A program made the position numbers and the translations under genes. The notes under the pieces are model-generated. The model saw nothing but the letters and a program-made list of their open reading frames with translations, did no database searches and was not told the DNA's origin. A DNA stretch of 64,000 bases. It comes from Paraescarpia echinospica (Eukaryota > Annelida > Polychaeta > Sabellida > Siboglinidae). Of this stretch, positions 22,838 to 32,787 are shown in pieces (positions within the stretch are counted from its first letter, which is position 1; every line of letters begins with the position of its first letter). Location: positions 5,020,632-5,084,631 of the forward strand of contig CM034544.1 of assembly GCA_020002185.1 (NCBI GenBank), read 5' to 3'.

Positions 22838-23530
22838 CACAACACACACACACACCAGACACGCACCTACGCTTGAGCGCGCGCTCACACACATCACACT
22901 ACAAACCACACACGTTCGCGCGCGTACGCACACACACATACGCACACCAGTGCAATACTTACATATGAGCCTATGACCGATGATGACTACGCACACACAA
23001 GTAACTTGTTTTCAAAACATTATCACCTGCGCGACTTGATGTCCACCTCATCAATGGTCCTTCTGAATCGTTCCTTTGTTACGTAAATGGAGCGGACAGA
23101 GGATTCATTTAGTATTGTATAGGATTATAGGTGAAGACCGGCGTTATTGGTGACGGGATGGAGGGATGGAGGAATATAAAAGTTGGAAAGAGAAAGAAGA
23201 ACGAGAGAGGGTGGGAAGGAGAGAAAGTCGTGTAGAATGCAATAAAACGTATGAGATGGAATTGCCAAAACGTTAATAAACACAGCCCCAAATAAAAACA
23301 TACAGCGTAAAACTGTCAACATTAAGTACCCGTACAACCCTGAATAAGACCTTATGGGCAGCCATGTTCAGTCCAAATAAACAGCAGCGCGTGTACGGTT
23401 ATTTGGAAAGCAATAATACGTGCGCTCACCTTGGGTGACGTCACCAACGGTTGCTAAGTATTGCAACAAACTGTGCTAGAAAAGTATGCAGAACAACGCG
23501 ACCAAAAAGGACCTTGAACAGGGTGACTGA
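22384..23530. other. 3' UTR and intergenic; CA microsatellite
   Basis: Contains the AATAAA at 22,594, a CA/CACG-rich tract at 22,800-22,950 and otherwise unremarkable sequence. No gene seen. Confidence 0.5.
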
Positions 23531-23609
23531 GAATGCTAACAAATTATTTGAATAGCAGGACAACACCATTAGAGTATATACATGTATATACATATATATA
23601 TATATATAT

Positions 23610-24860
23610 ATATCCGAAACCAGTTTCAGAGTATGTTGTTGTACCGGTTATTAAAGATACAAATATACCGGTAAATGACAAAGGTAATTACAGGCCAATA
23701 TGCCTTTCTAATATATGTTCCAAGATAATAGATACTGTGATATTCAACAGAATGGAAACATACTTGCAAACTACGCCTCATCAGTTTGGATTTAAGCCAA
23801 AACATGGAACGGAGCTGTGTACATTTAAGGAATTATTAAGATTTTATACTAAACATGGTTCAGCTATGCATGTTGCGTTTTTGGATGCGTCAAAAGCATT
23901 TGATCGAGTCAATCGACATAAGCTGTTAACGAAATTAGAACAGCGAGACATATCGAAATATATTCCAAGAATACTCAGCAATGAGTTCAATAACCAATTT
24001 GTATATCCGATGGGGATCTACCTACTCGGATTTCTTCTCAGTGGGTAACGGTGTTAAGCAAGGTGGAAAATTATCCCCTTTACTTTTTAACATTTACGTA
24101 GACAATTTGAGTGTAGGTACAACTATACAAAACACATATTGGTTGTAACCTGGGTACTATGGTTGTTAGTCACCTGATATACGCTGATGGCCTACTTCTA
24201 TTCGCCCCTTCCACCAAGGGACTACAAATTTTACTTGACATATGTTACTCTTATGGGTGTGAGCATGACATTCAGTATAATGCTGATAAATCCCTGGTCA
24301 TGTACTTTGATTCTAGAAATTCAAATCTTGCCAGCGAAATTACTTTAAGAGGAAAGACGTTAAACTTCGCCACCTTATGTAAATACCTTGGGCATGTCAT
24401 TTGTAACGACTTATCGGATGAGGCTGACATTCAAACCAAAGTGAGACTTCTTTACGCCAAAAGTAACATGTTACGGCAAAATTATAATTTTTGCTCTACT
24501 GCTATAAAGAATAAGCTATTTACTCCATATTTCAGTAATATTTATATGTGTGTGTTATGGGTTAAATTTAGAAAAGCTAATTTTCAGCAATTTATTGTTG
24601 CCTATAAAAATTCATACAGAATATTGAACAATCTGCCGATGAGATGTTTACTGTAGCTAATATAAAATCTTGTAAATGTGTTATCAGAACATCTATTTTT
24701 AGCTTAATTATGAGGATTAACGGCTCTGTTAATACAATTATTCAGAGTATTGTTACTAGCGACATATACAGCACGTCTCAGTTGCGACATCACTAGATCA
24801 AGTCTCTGTATAATTCTTAGATATCCTGTTTTTATTAACACATTTATTTTTTATCTTTAT
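23610..24860 (+). mobile_element. LINE fragment with reverse transcriptase (YADG mutant)
   Basis: Begins directly after a (TA)n tract. Encodes NYRPICLSNICSKI, FLDASKAFDRVNRHKLL, then after a frameshift GNGVKQGGKLSPLLFNIYVD, then HLIYADGLLLFAPS and CKYLGHVICN, LLYAKSNMLRQNY. The catalytic YADD is YADG, so the second metal-binding Asp is lost. A stop at 24,656 is followed by an AT-rich tail. Its 3' end lies 60-260 bp from the start of the large palindrome. Confidence 0.85.
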
Positions 24861-24944
24861 TTATTTATGTTTCTATTTTATATGGATGTTTTTATCGATG
24901 CACGTTTTTCCAATATTTAGCGGATTTTTTTGGAATTATTTTCC

Positions 24945-25770
24945 CCTGGGGGATATGTTGCGAACTACAAACAACAGTGGTGCCACCTTACGGGCAAGGT
25001 TTGGACTAAATGTAGGAGTACTGCCTTTGGTGCGTCTTCTTTATGAAAATTGGCGCCCCTGGCGGATAGGTTACGAACTGAAAGACAAGTACAAATAACT
25101 CCCCCTAGCGGATTTCAGTGAACCAAATATCGATACTGTTTAAGTTCGTGCCTCTTGATTCTTGTTTCTCTTTTTACTATAAAAATAGGTCAAAGACGTC
25201 ATTAAATAGGTCAGTGACGTCGTTAAATAGGCCATTGGGCATGCGTAATGGTGTCTTTTCTTATGTCCCATAGGTTATCGACCATTTGTTTAGGTGTAGG
25301 CCTCTCCTAGCCTATACATTTACAACTTTAACGTAGGTCCAAACCTGACGAATCGGTAGAGAACTAGTAAAATAAGTCGAATTATGGCATATCTGATCAC
25401 CATACAGATCTACGACCTTCCCCTCACCCTGTTTGTAAATTTTTGCCCATCGATGTCTCTTATTACTTGCATATTGTATACCTATGTATGTTATTAATGG
25501 CAGACGTGAAGTGATTCCTGAACATGTAACATTCTTTGAGACATCTTTATCAACAAAATCGAGGTCTCGCAATACTTTAACATTCACCAGTGCGATAATT
25601 TTTAAACAATGCTACAGTTTTACATAGGACATTTGCATTTACCACAGTTGATTACCCGGATGTAAGCTGGTATGAACTTGTATATAGCGGTGGTCTACCT
25701 GGGACGATTGGCACGGCGCGGAGGAAGAGGAATGGAGCCCCCTGACGGATAGATCATGAACTACAAACAT
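24945..25770 (-). promoter_or_regulatory. Cluster of CTCF-like motifs at left arm end
   Basis: Minus-strand counterparts of the right-arm sites, for example CCCCTGGCGGATAGG at 25,056, CCCCCTAGCGGAT at 25,101 and GCCCCCTGACGGATAG at 25,737. Several are more diverged than in the right arm. Pairs recur about 650 bp apart, each next to TTCAGTGAACCAAATATCGA. Confidence 0.45.
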
Positions 25771-25991
25771 CATCCCTGACGGATATCAGTGAACCAAATA
25801 TCGATACTGCTTAAGTTCGTGTCTCTTGTTTTTTGTCAAGTGCTTACTCCTGGTGGATACATCATCATCAACTGAAAGCACCCCTGTTAGATAAGTGGTG
25901 TACTAAATAACTACTCTGCGGTCCGTGCTTTTGTTCTTTCTACTCTGAGGTCCGTGCTTTTAAATTTTCTATTCTGCAGTCGGTGATCTTT

Positions 25992-26086
25992 CGGCACGCC
26001 CACGTGACGTTAATGTACTATCCTACAATCCATAATCTTTTGGCACGCCCACGTGACCATTATGTTCGGTCGAACTGGTATAAAAG
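25992..26086 (+). promoter_or_regulatory. Gene A promoter, left arm: two CACGTGAC boxes and TATA
   Basis: CGGCACGCCCACGTGAC at 25,992-26,008 and TGGCACGCCCACGTGACC at 26,041-26,058, then TATAAAAG at 26,079-26,086. The gap from the second box to TATA is 20 bp. The same box precedes gene B. CACGTGAC is an E-box of the USF/TFE type. Confidence 0.7.
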
Positions 26087-26129
26087 ACCTGCGTCAGGTA
26101 TTGTGGCCATTATATATTACATCTTGAAA

Positions 26130-26469
26130 ATGGGTTCTATTTCATCAACTGACAACGTCCGAGATATTGCTACCGAGAACGTCCGAGATATTGCTGGAGG
26201 TAACAAGCGATGGCACCCGGCGACCGACCCGTGTGACTCAGCCTGCTAAGCGAATGTCTCCGTCAGTGACTACATCCAACCACTGCAAGGAGATACGACC
26301 CCTCTTGAGGTTGTCTGTCGAGAAACTTCGCGAGATGCGCAAGACACGCAAGACCCACAACCCGGAGTCTTACCTCCGACGCTCCGTGCTCATCAAGAAC
26401 ACACTGTCCAGGATAAAGCGCGAACAACTACAACAGGAACTCGTGTGTTCATCATCATTAGCATCATAA
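26130..26469 (+). pseudogene. Gene A left copy: SERTA-like protein, frameshifted
   Basis: Starts at the ATG 44 bp after TATAAAAG, as in the right copy. The frame runs MGSISSTDNVRDIA... to about 26,238, where two bases are missing relative to the right arm, so it stops early. The rest of the protein, with the SERTA-like EKLREMR...RRSVLIKNTL block, continues in another frame to the TAA at 26,469. Confidence 0.75.
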
Positions 26470-26572
26470 GAAAAATTCGACGAAATTCCAAGAAACGGTT
26501 CTTTTCAGAGCCAACCACATTCGCACAAAAGAGTATTAGCTATTCTCATAGGTTAGAAATTTCGTGCTCGTT

Positions 26573-26618
26573 CGGCACGCCCACGTGACCTTTAGGCACA
26601 TTCACTATCTATATAAAC
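26573..26618 (+). promoter_or_regulatory. Gene B promoter, left arm: CACGTGAC box and TATA
   Basis: CGGCACGCCCACGTGACC at 26,573-26,590, then TATATAAA from about 26,610, then ATG at 26,679. The 17-18 bp box and the roughly 20-bp gap to TATA match the gene A promoter closely although the flanking sequence differs. Confidence 0.7.
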
Positions 26619-26678
26619 GCGGAGCTCTACCAGTCGGACCATCATTCGTATCACAACGACACCACGGCTAACATCATC

Positions 26679-27440
26679 ATGTTGAAGATATCATATTACT
26701 GCCCTTGCGATACATCAGACTCGAGTGATATGATTCGAATGAGTGCTGCCGAGGAGGAGTCTCTACCGACCCCGAGACAACTACCATCATTGCGACGACC
26801 CTTCACCTGCCTGGATTGTGGGACATCGTTCACACGGAAAGATAGTTGGAAGAGGCACATCATCAGCGGATGTTGTCCCCGTGTGAAAAAGAGAACGGCC
26901 GATGAAGCCAAGTTGTATACGCCAGTGGTGAGTCATACTTTATATTGTTTTACTATATACTTTCACCTAAAACCTCGTCCTCCATGTCTATACTTTCCCT
27001 AAAATCGCGTCCCTGTATATGTTTACTTCCGTCAACATGGCGTCCACTGTGTCTACTTCCGCTAAAACTTCGCCCCGTTTTATACTTTATGATCATACAA
27101 CGTGTCACCTTACTTCCTATCACGTCACTTCTTAACATTGTTTCCTACCTATCCTTGTATCACCATACTCTAGCAACGGTGTACTATTTCCATGCAATCT
27201 TTAATATATTTTAATGTTATCGAAATATTCTTGCAGGGCTACAGTGAAGGTCCGCTACCACCAAAGCGGCAACGAATGGTCTCTGTGTCGTCAGAGACGA
27301 TTAACGACAACAGAACATCATCGACACCAACTTCCATTCCTAACGACGTCACAACTACCCACGCTGTCAATGTCACAACTTCTACCCAGCCTGCCAACGT
27401 TGCAATTTCCGCTCCTGACTTTGCTGGTCCGAACCATTGA
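26679..27440 (+). CDS. Gene B left copy: spliced single C2HC-finger protein
   Basis: Exon 1 is 26,679-26,927, ending at GTG|GTGAGT. Exon 2 starts at 27,237 after TTCTTGCAG and is in frame. The product has an acidic N-terminus, a C-x2-C-x12-H-x5-C finger (FTCLDCGTSFTRKDSWKRH), a basic KRQR stretch in exon 2 and a Ser/Thr-rich tail. A small deletion in the left copy makes it stop at 27,440 instead of running into the gene C start as in the right arm. Likely a nuclear DNA- or RNA-binding protein; function unknown. Confidence 0.65.
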
Positions 27441-27456
27441 TTTTCCTGCGACCGAA

Positions 27457-27801
27457 ATGAAGAAGACGCTTGCACGCCACATAGCATGTACCATCTTTGA
27501 ACTCTCAAGACGTCAATGCCGTGGTTGCGAGATAGATCATCCTAGTAAATTTCATCACGATTGTATGTTATCTGATGACATTCAAATTTGCATGCACTTT
27601 GACGAGGCTGTGGAGTCCGTCAATTCAACTGCAGTGGTGAAAGACTGTTTGAGTGTTTTGTTAGACGCAGGTGTGAAGCTAGCCGACGTGACAGTCGAAC
27701 AGTTGTGTAATATCAATACTTGGTTGCAAGAATCCGTTTCGAAACAGTGGCGAAACACTATGAAACATATGGTTCTGGCAGTAATGGAGGGTGACCTGTA
27801 A
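27457..27801 (+). CDS. Gene C left copy: CxxC...HPS...HHDC protein
   Basis: A 114-codon frame starting MKKTLARHIA. It has C21, C24, H28 (in HPS), H33/H34 and C36, a likely zinc site, followed by a helical, acidic C-terminal half. AATAAA at 27,915-27,920 is a fitting poly(A) signal. The left copy keeps C36; the right copy has Tyr there. I recall similar CxxCxxxHPSxxxHxC proteins from invertebrate genomes near virus-derived elements, but that is unverified memory. Function unknown. Confidence 0.6.
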   Translation: MKKTLARHIACTIFELSRRQCRGCEIDHPSKFHHDCMLSDDIQICMHFDEAVESVNSTAVVKDCLSVLLDAGVKLADVTVEQLCNINTWLQESVSKQWRNTMKHMVLAVMEGDL

Positions 27802-28204
27802 AGAACTTTCTTTTGTCTTGTACACGATTAAACTTTGCAAGACTGTATCAATGTCTAGTCTCTGGTTCTTGTAGTTATGGAGTGTGACATGTAAATACGT
27901 TTGTGTTGTTCACGAATAAACTGTGCAAACCTTATCTTGTGTCTTTTTTTCAAAGTGTAATGCAAAGCATGTGTTGGGAACCTTACAGCAAACCTTATCT
28001 TGTGTCTTTACTTAACCAAACTAAGACCAACGACTTCCACGAATCAAACTTTGACTAGCGAGATGCACGAACCAATCATTCAAACAAACTTGTCGGACAA
28101 ATGAAATACCAAACACTTAGACCAACGAGTGACAAGAACCAAACTTGTTGAACAAACGAAACACCAAATACTTAGACCAACGAGTGACAAGAACCAAAAG
28201 ATAC

Positions 28205-28640
28205 ACATGTAAAATCATCAAGATACACAGGCAGTTTCAGGCAAATTCAGGCAAACTCACCAATATACGCAGGCAAATTCAGGCAATCGACCAAGATACA
28301 CAGGCAGTTTCAGGCAAATTCAGGCAATCGACCAAGATTCATAGACAGTTTCAGTCAAATACAGGCAATCGACCAAGATACACAGGTAGTTTCAGGCACA
28401 TTCAGGCAATCGACCAAGATACACAGGCAGTTTCAGGCAAATTCAGGCAAACTCACCAATATAAGCAGGCAAATTCAGGCAATCGACCAAGGTACACAGG
28501 CAGTTTCAGGCAAATACAGGCAATCGACCAAGATTTCAGGCACATTCAGGCAATCGACCAAGATTTCAGGCAAATTCAGGCAATCGACCAAGATTTCAGG
28601 CAAACTCACCAAGATACACAGGGAAATTCAGGCAAACTCA
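28205..28640 (+). repeat. TTCAGGCAAA-type degenerate tandem array upstream of gene D (left)
   Basis: At least 20 imperfect copies of CAGGCAAATTCAGGCAA, alternating with ATCGACCAAGATACACAGG, fill the 430 bp before the gene D start. The mirrored array is at 30,620-31,040. It stays open by composition (repeated QFQANSGK/IDQD), but no start or splice context argues for coding. It looks like an array of binding sites. Confidence 0.8.
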
Positions 28641-28732
28641 CGTTGATACATAGAGATTTCCATATATCAGTACATACAATTCAACTCGTGGTTCATTTCG
28701 TTCTTTACATTTGAGTCGTCAACACCTACATC

Positions 28733-29251
28733 ATGAGCTTATCGACTAGTCAACTGGCTGCCAACAAGCCCACACCATCGCCATCACGGGTGGCCTTCCA
28801 GTGCCTAGATTGCAAGAGGCATTTCACACGTCGGGATAACTGGAAACAACACATTGCCCATAGTCGCTGTAGGCCATCAACACACACTACGTTGACAAAC
28901 GCTACGTCGCTGAATTCACTTGTTCCGGCGCCCACTTCGACACCTATGTCTTTGGCCCCAGCAACAAGCTCGACATTCGCGTTTCCATCTCAGGCGCCCG
29001 CTATGACACATGTACCTACGGTTCCATCAACAAGCTCGACATTCCCGTCTCCATCTCAGGTGACCATGGAGTATACAAAGAAGATGGCCCTGGTCGATCC
29101 CCGTATTTTGGAAAACATTCAACCGCAACGTCTTTCGACTGCTAACCCTATCGAAAGTGTCTTGCAACGACTCGACAACGAAATGCAAGGCATATTAGAA
29201 CGAAGTGATGTACACGAGATGGAAAAAATTGGCAAACTTCATATCCTTTAA
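28733..29251 (+). pseudogene. Gene D left copy: C2HC-finger protein, 3' truncated
   Basis: ATG at 28,733 (MSLSTSQLAAN). Finger C24-x2-C27-x12-H40-x5-C46, then a Ser/Thr/Pro-rich middle. It follows the right copy through about residue 164, then diverges after GGAAAAA and stops after eight unrelated codons. The truncation marks the inner edge of the palindrome. Confidence 0.7.
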
Positions 29252-30049
29252 CATTCGATTCGTGCAACGTGTTGGGCTAAGTTTAGTGTTTCGTTTGTGC
29301 AACTTTGTTGTCAGTGAAATGAGGAAAAGTTAGTTGTGTCTTGATGACTACGAAAACTAAAAAAAAAAAAACAACACTCATTCATAGCATAAACACGATT
29401 TTATTTGAATATTCCCCATATGGTCTCTCTTGAACACTGTTCCTGTGGATTGTATGTCCCACGCGAAAATGTTTTTGTCGCGAATCGGTAATACTAGTAT
29501 GGTTCCCAACGTGTGATTTGCAAAGGTGTCGCCGAATGAGCTACGCGCCGCGATGATGCAGGTCGTCTACAAATCCAATGACGAACGGTGTCAAACGGAC
29601 TGCTGGTTTCCTTTGACATGTCGTCGTCCACTGACGCTGTCTGCATGCAAAGCCAACGATGTGAGTTCCCAACTAAATCCATTGGCGTGTTGACGTCCTT
29701 GAGACCACGAGCGAAGGTTTCCCATCCCACCGGTTCAAACGACTTCCGTTTTCTCAACACGTCGTTCAAGAGATCTACAATGTTACTTCCGGGTACCACC
29801 CTGTTTCTGTACACCTTATGGCACCTTTCATTTTATTGAGTAGTCTTCGTGCTTTCTGCTTCATAGTTTTTGGAACGCTGTCGATGATTTCGTTTTCGAT
29901 GCTCTCCTTTTCGACGACTTCATTTTCGTTAGCAGGTTGTACTTTGTTTTCCCCTTCACTGGGAATTTTTTCGATGGCCACACGCACGGGTTCTTGGATA
30001 CCTTTGTCGGTAAGATCGTTGTACCGACTCAATACCTGATTATACAACA
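29227..30049. other. Unique centre of the palindrome
   Basis: Holds the 3' part of right-arm gene D (minus strand), the overlapping frame E, a TTTATT at 29,400-29,405 (AATAAA on minus) and an A-rich tract at 29,359. The part from 29,227 to about 29,390 has no partner in the arms. Confidence 0.6.
29494..29814 (-). pseudogene. Frame E: conserved-looking C-terminal continuation of gene D, out of frame
   Basis: An open frame with VVPGSNIVDLLNDVLRKRK and a GWETFARGL...P.DLVGN block. It overlaps the last codons of gene D in a different frame. I recall this SNIVDL...GW..FA pattern from uncharacterised proteins of invertebrate virus-like elements, so D and E are probably one gene split by a frameshift near 29,815. 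AATAAA (minus strand) lies 89 bp after its stop. The family link is from memory and needs a search. Confidence 0.5.
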
Positions 30050-30548
30050 CAACTTTTTCCCTCTCGTTTATATCACTTCGTTCTAATATGTCTTGCATTT
30101 CGTTGTCGAGTCGTTGCAAGACACTTTCGATAGGGTTAGCAGTCGAAAGACGTTGCGGTTGAATGTTTTCCAAATTACGGGGATCGACCAGGGCCATCTT
30201 CTTTGTATACTCCATGGTCACCTGAGATGGAGACGGGAATGTCGAGCTTGTTGATGGAACCATAGGTACATGTGTCATAGCGGGCGCCTGAGATGGAAAC
30301 GCGAATGTCGAGCTTGTTGCTGGGGCCAAAGACATAGGTGTCGAAGTGGGCGCCGGAACAAGTGAATTCAGCGACGTAGCGTTTGTCAACGTAGTGTTTG
30401 TTGATAGCCTACAGCGACTGTGGGCAATGTGTTGTTTCCAGTTATCCCGACGTGTGAAATGCCTCTTGCAATCTGGGCACTGGAAGGCCACCCGTGATGG
30501 CGATGGTGTGGGCTTGTTGGCAGCCAGTTGACTAGTCAATAAGCTCAT
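29775..30548 (-). CDS. Gene D right copy: C2HC-finger, Ser/Thr/Pro-rich protein, 257 aa
   Basis: ATG at 30,548. N-terminal finger FQCPDCKRHFTRRDNWKQH with C24, C27, H40, H43 and C46. Residues 50-125 are Ser/Thr/Pro-rich with a repeated PSTSSTF/ATSSTFAFPSQ theme. The C-terminal third is charged and helical (VVEKESIENE..., KARRLLNKMKG). Its finger is clearly related to that of gene B in the same cassette. It probably once continued into frame E. Likely nuclear; function not known. Confidence 0.6.
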   Translation of the reverse strand: MSLLTSQLAANKPTPSPSRVAFQCPDCKRHFTRRDNWKQHIAHSRCRLSTNTTLTNATSLNSLVPAPTSTPMSLAPATSSTFAFPSQAPAMTHVPMVPSTSSTFPSPSQVTMEYTKKMALVDPRNLENIQPQRLSTANPIESVLQRLDNEMQDILERSDINEREKVVLYNQVLSRYNDLTDKGIQEPVRVAIEKIPSEGENKVQPANENEVVEKESIENEIIDSVPKTMKQKARRLLNKMKGAIRCTETGWYPEVTL

Positions 30549-30619
30549 GATGTAGGTGTTGACGACTCAAATGTAAAGAACGAAATGAACCACGAGTTGA
30601 ATTTTATGTACTGATATAT

Positions 30620-31040
30620 GGAAATCTCTGTGTATCAACGTAAGTTTGCCTGAATTTCCTGTGTATCTTGGTGAGTTTGCCTGAATTTGCCTGAAATCTT
30701 GGTCGATTTCCTGAATTTGCCTGAAATCTTGGTCGATTGCCTGAATGTGCCTGAAATCTGGGTCGATTGCCTGTATTTGCCTGAAACTGCCTGTGTACCT
30801 TGGTCGATTGCCTGAATTTGCCTGCTTATATTGGTGAGTTTGCCTGAATTTGCCTGAAACTGCCTGTGTATCTTGGTCGATTGCCTGAATGTGCCTGAAA
30901 CTACCTGTGTATCTTGGTCGATTGCCTGAATTTGCCTGAAACTGCCTGTGTATCTTGGTCGATTGCCTGAATTTGCCTGCGTATATTGGTGAGTTTGCCT
31001 GAATTTGCCTGAAACTGCCTGTGTATCTTGATGATTTTAC
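30620..31040 (-). repeat. TTCAGGCAAA-type array upstream of gene D (right)
   Basis: Mirror of 28,205-28,640. On the plus strand it reads TTTGCCTGAATTTGCCTGAA with TCTTGGTCGATTGCC. Copy number differs slightly between arms, as expected for a tandem array. Confidence 0.8.
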
Positions 31041-31449
31041 ATGTGTATATTTTGGTTCTTGTCACTCGTTGGTCTAAGTATTTGGTGTTTCGTTTGTTCA
31101 ACAAGTTTGGTTCTTGTCACTCGTTGGTCTAAGTGTTTGGTGTTTCATTTGTCCGACAAGTTTGTTTGAATGATTGGTTCGTGCATCTCGCTAGTCAAAG
31201 TTTGATTCGTGGAAGTCGTTGGTCTTAGTTTGGTTAAGTAAAGACACAAGATAAGGTTTGCTGTAAGGTTCCCAACACATGCTTTGCATTACACTATGAA
31301 AAAAAGACACAAGATAAGGTTTGCACAGTTTATTCGTGAACAACACAAACGTATTTACATGTCACACTCCATAACTACAAGAACCAGAGACTAGACATTG
31401 ATACAGAGTCTTGCAAAGTTTAATCGTGTACAAGACAAAAGAAAGTTCT

Positions 31450-31794
31450 TTACAGGTCACCCTCCATTACTGCCAGAACCATATGTTTCATAGTGTTTCG
31501 CCACTGTTTCGAAACGGATTCTTGCAACCAAGTATTGATATTACACAACTGTTCGACTGTCACGTCGGCTAGCTTCACACCTGCGTCTAACAAAACACTC
31601 AAACAGTCTTTCACCACTGCAGTTGAATTGATGGACTCCACAGCCTCGTCAAAGTGCATGCAAATTTTAATGTCATCAGATAACATATAATCGTGATGAA
31701 ATTTACTAGGATGATCTATCTCGCAACCACGGCATTGTCGTCTTGAGAGTTCAAAGATGGTACATGCTATGTGGCGTGCAAGCGTCTTCTTCAT
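31450..31794 (-). CDS. Gene C right copy: CxxC...HPS protein, 114 aa
   Basis: Same length as the left copy, with three replacements, including C36 to Tyr in the HHDC motif, which removes a probable zinc ligand. Its ATG (31,794-31,792) overlaps the stop codon of gene B as ATGA. Minus-strand AATAAA at 31,329-31,334. It could be expressed by reinitiation from the gene B message or from its own transcript. Confidence 0.6.
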   Translation of the reverse strand: MKKTLARHIACTIFELSRRQCRGCEIDHPSKFHHDYMLSDDIKICMHFDEAVESINSTAVVKDCLSVLLDAGVKLADVTVEQLCNINTWLQESVSKQWRNTMKHMVLAVMEGDL

Positions 31795-32578
31795 TTCGAT
31801 CGCAGGAAATCAATGGTAAAGTTCGGACCAGCAAAGTCAGGAGCGGAAATTGCAACGTTGGCAGGCTGGGTAGAAGTTGTGACATTGACAGCGTGGGTAG
31901 TTGTGACGTCGTTAGGAATGGAAGTTGGTGTCGATGATGTTCTGTTGTCGTTAATCGTCTCTGACGACACAGAGACCATTCGTTGCCGCTTTGGTGGTAG
32001 CGGACCTTCACTGTAGCCCTGCAAGAATATTTCGATAACATTAAAATATATTAAAGATTGCATGGAAATAGTACACCGTTGCTAGAGTATGGTGATACAA
32101 GGATAGGTAGGAAACAATGTTAAGAAGTGACGTGATAGGAAGTAAGGTGACACGTTGTATGATCATAAAGTATAAAACGGGGCGAAGTTTTAGCGGAAGT
32201 AAAGACACAGTGGACGCCATTTTGACGGAAGTAAACATATACAGGGACGCGATTTTAGGGAAAGCATAGACATGGGGGTCGAGGTTTTAGGTGAAAGTAT
32301 ATAGTAAAACAATATAAAGTATGACTCACCACTGGCGTATACAACTTGGCTTCATCGGCCGTCCTCTTTTTCACACGGGGACAACATCCGCTGGTGATGT
32401 GCCTCTTCCAACTATCTTTCCGTGTGAACGATGTCCCACAATCCAGGCAGGTGAAGGGTCGTCGCAATGATGGTAGTTGTCTCGGGGTCGGTAGGGACTC
32501 CTCCTCGGCAGCACTCATTCGAATCATATCACTCGAGTATGATGTATCGCAAGGGCAGTAATATGATATCTTCAACAT
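31791..32578 (-). CDS. Gene B right copy: spliced C2HC-finger protein, 158 aa
   Basis: Exon 1 is 32,578-32,330 (donor GTG|GTGAGT) and exon 2 is 32,018-31,791 (acceptor TTGCAG), phase 0. Finger C44-x2-C47-x12-H60-x5-C66. Exon 2 begins GYSEGPLPPKRQRM and is Ser/Thr-rich, ending DFLRSK and TGA, which overlaps the gene C ATG. This copy is intact. It resembles gene D in the finger (CxDC...FTR-D-WK-HI). A nuclear regulatory role is inferred only from the finger and the basic patch. Confidence 0.65.
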
Positions 32579-32609
32579 GATGATGTTAGCCGTGGTGTCG
32601 TTGTGAAAC

Positions 32610-32684
32610 GAATGATGGTCCGACTGGTAGAGCTCCGCGTTTATATAGATAGTGAATGTGCCGAAAGGTCACGTGGGCGTGCCG
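32610..32684 (-). promoter_or_regulatory. Gene B promoter, right arm
   Basis: Minus-strand CGGCACGCCCACGTGACC at 32,684-32,667, then a TATATAAA at about 32,647-32,640, upstream of the ATG at 32,578. Mirrors the left arm. Confidence 0.65.
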
Positions 32685-32787
32685 AACGAGCACGAAATTT
32701 CTAACCTATGAGAATAGCTAATACTCTTTTGTGAGAATGTAGTTGGCTCTGAAAAGAACCGTTTCTTGGAATTTCGTCGAATTTTTC

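Larger units (their letters stand above)
24919..29226. repeat. Left arm of 9.4-kb palindrome
   Basis: Matches the reverse complement of about 30,050-34,321 almost throughout. Protein-level identity is about 97% where both copies are open. The outer edge is seen where GCGGATTTTTTTGGAA pairs with TTCCGAAAAAATCCGC at about 34,303-34,318 and similarity stops beyond. The inner edge lies within gene D, after GGAAAAA near 29,226. Confidence 0.95.

Noticed and set aside
27214..27801. A 195-codon single-exon protein including gene C
   Set aside because: Its first half is the wrong frame of gene B exon 2 and is interrupted in the right arm; gene C starts at the MKKTL methionine.
28145..28714. 189-codon frame rich in IDQDTQAVSGKF repeats
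   Set aside because: It is the degenerate TTCAGGCAAA array; it has no promoter-like start, and the mirrored copy is interrupted.
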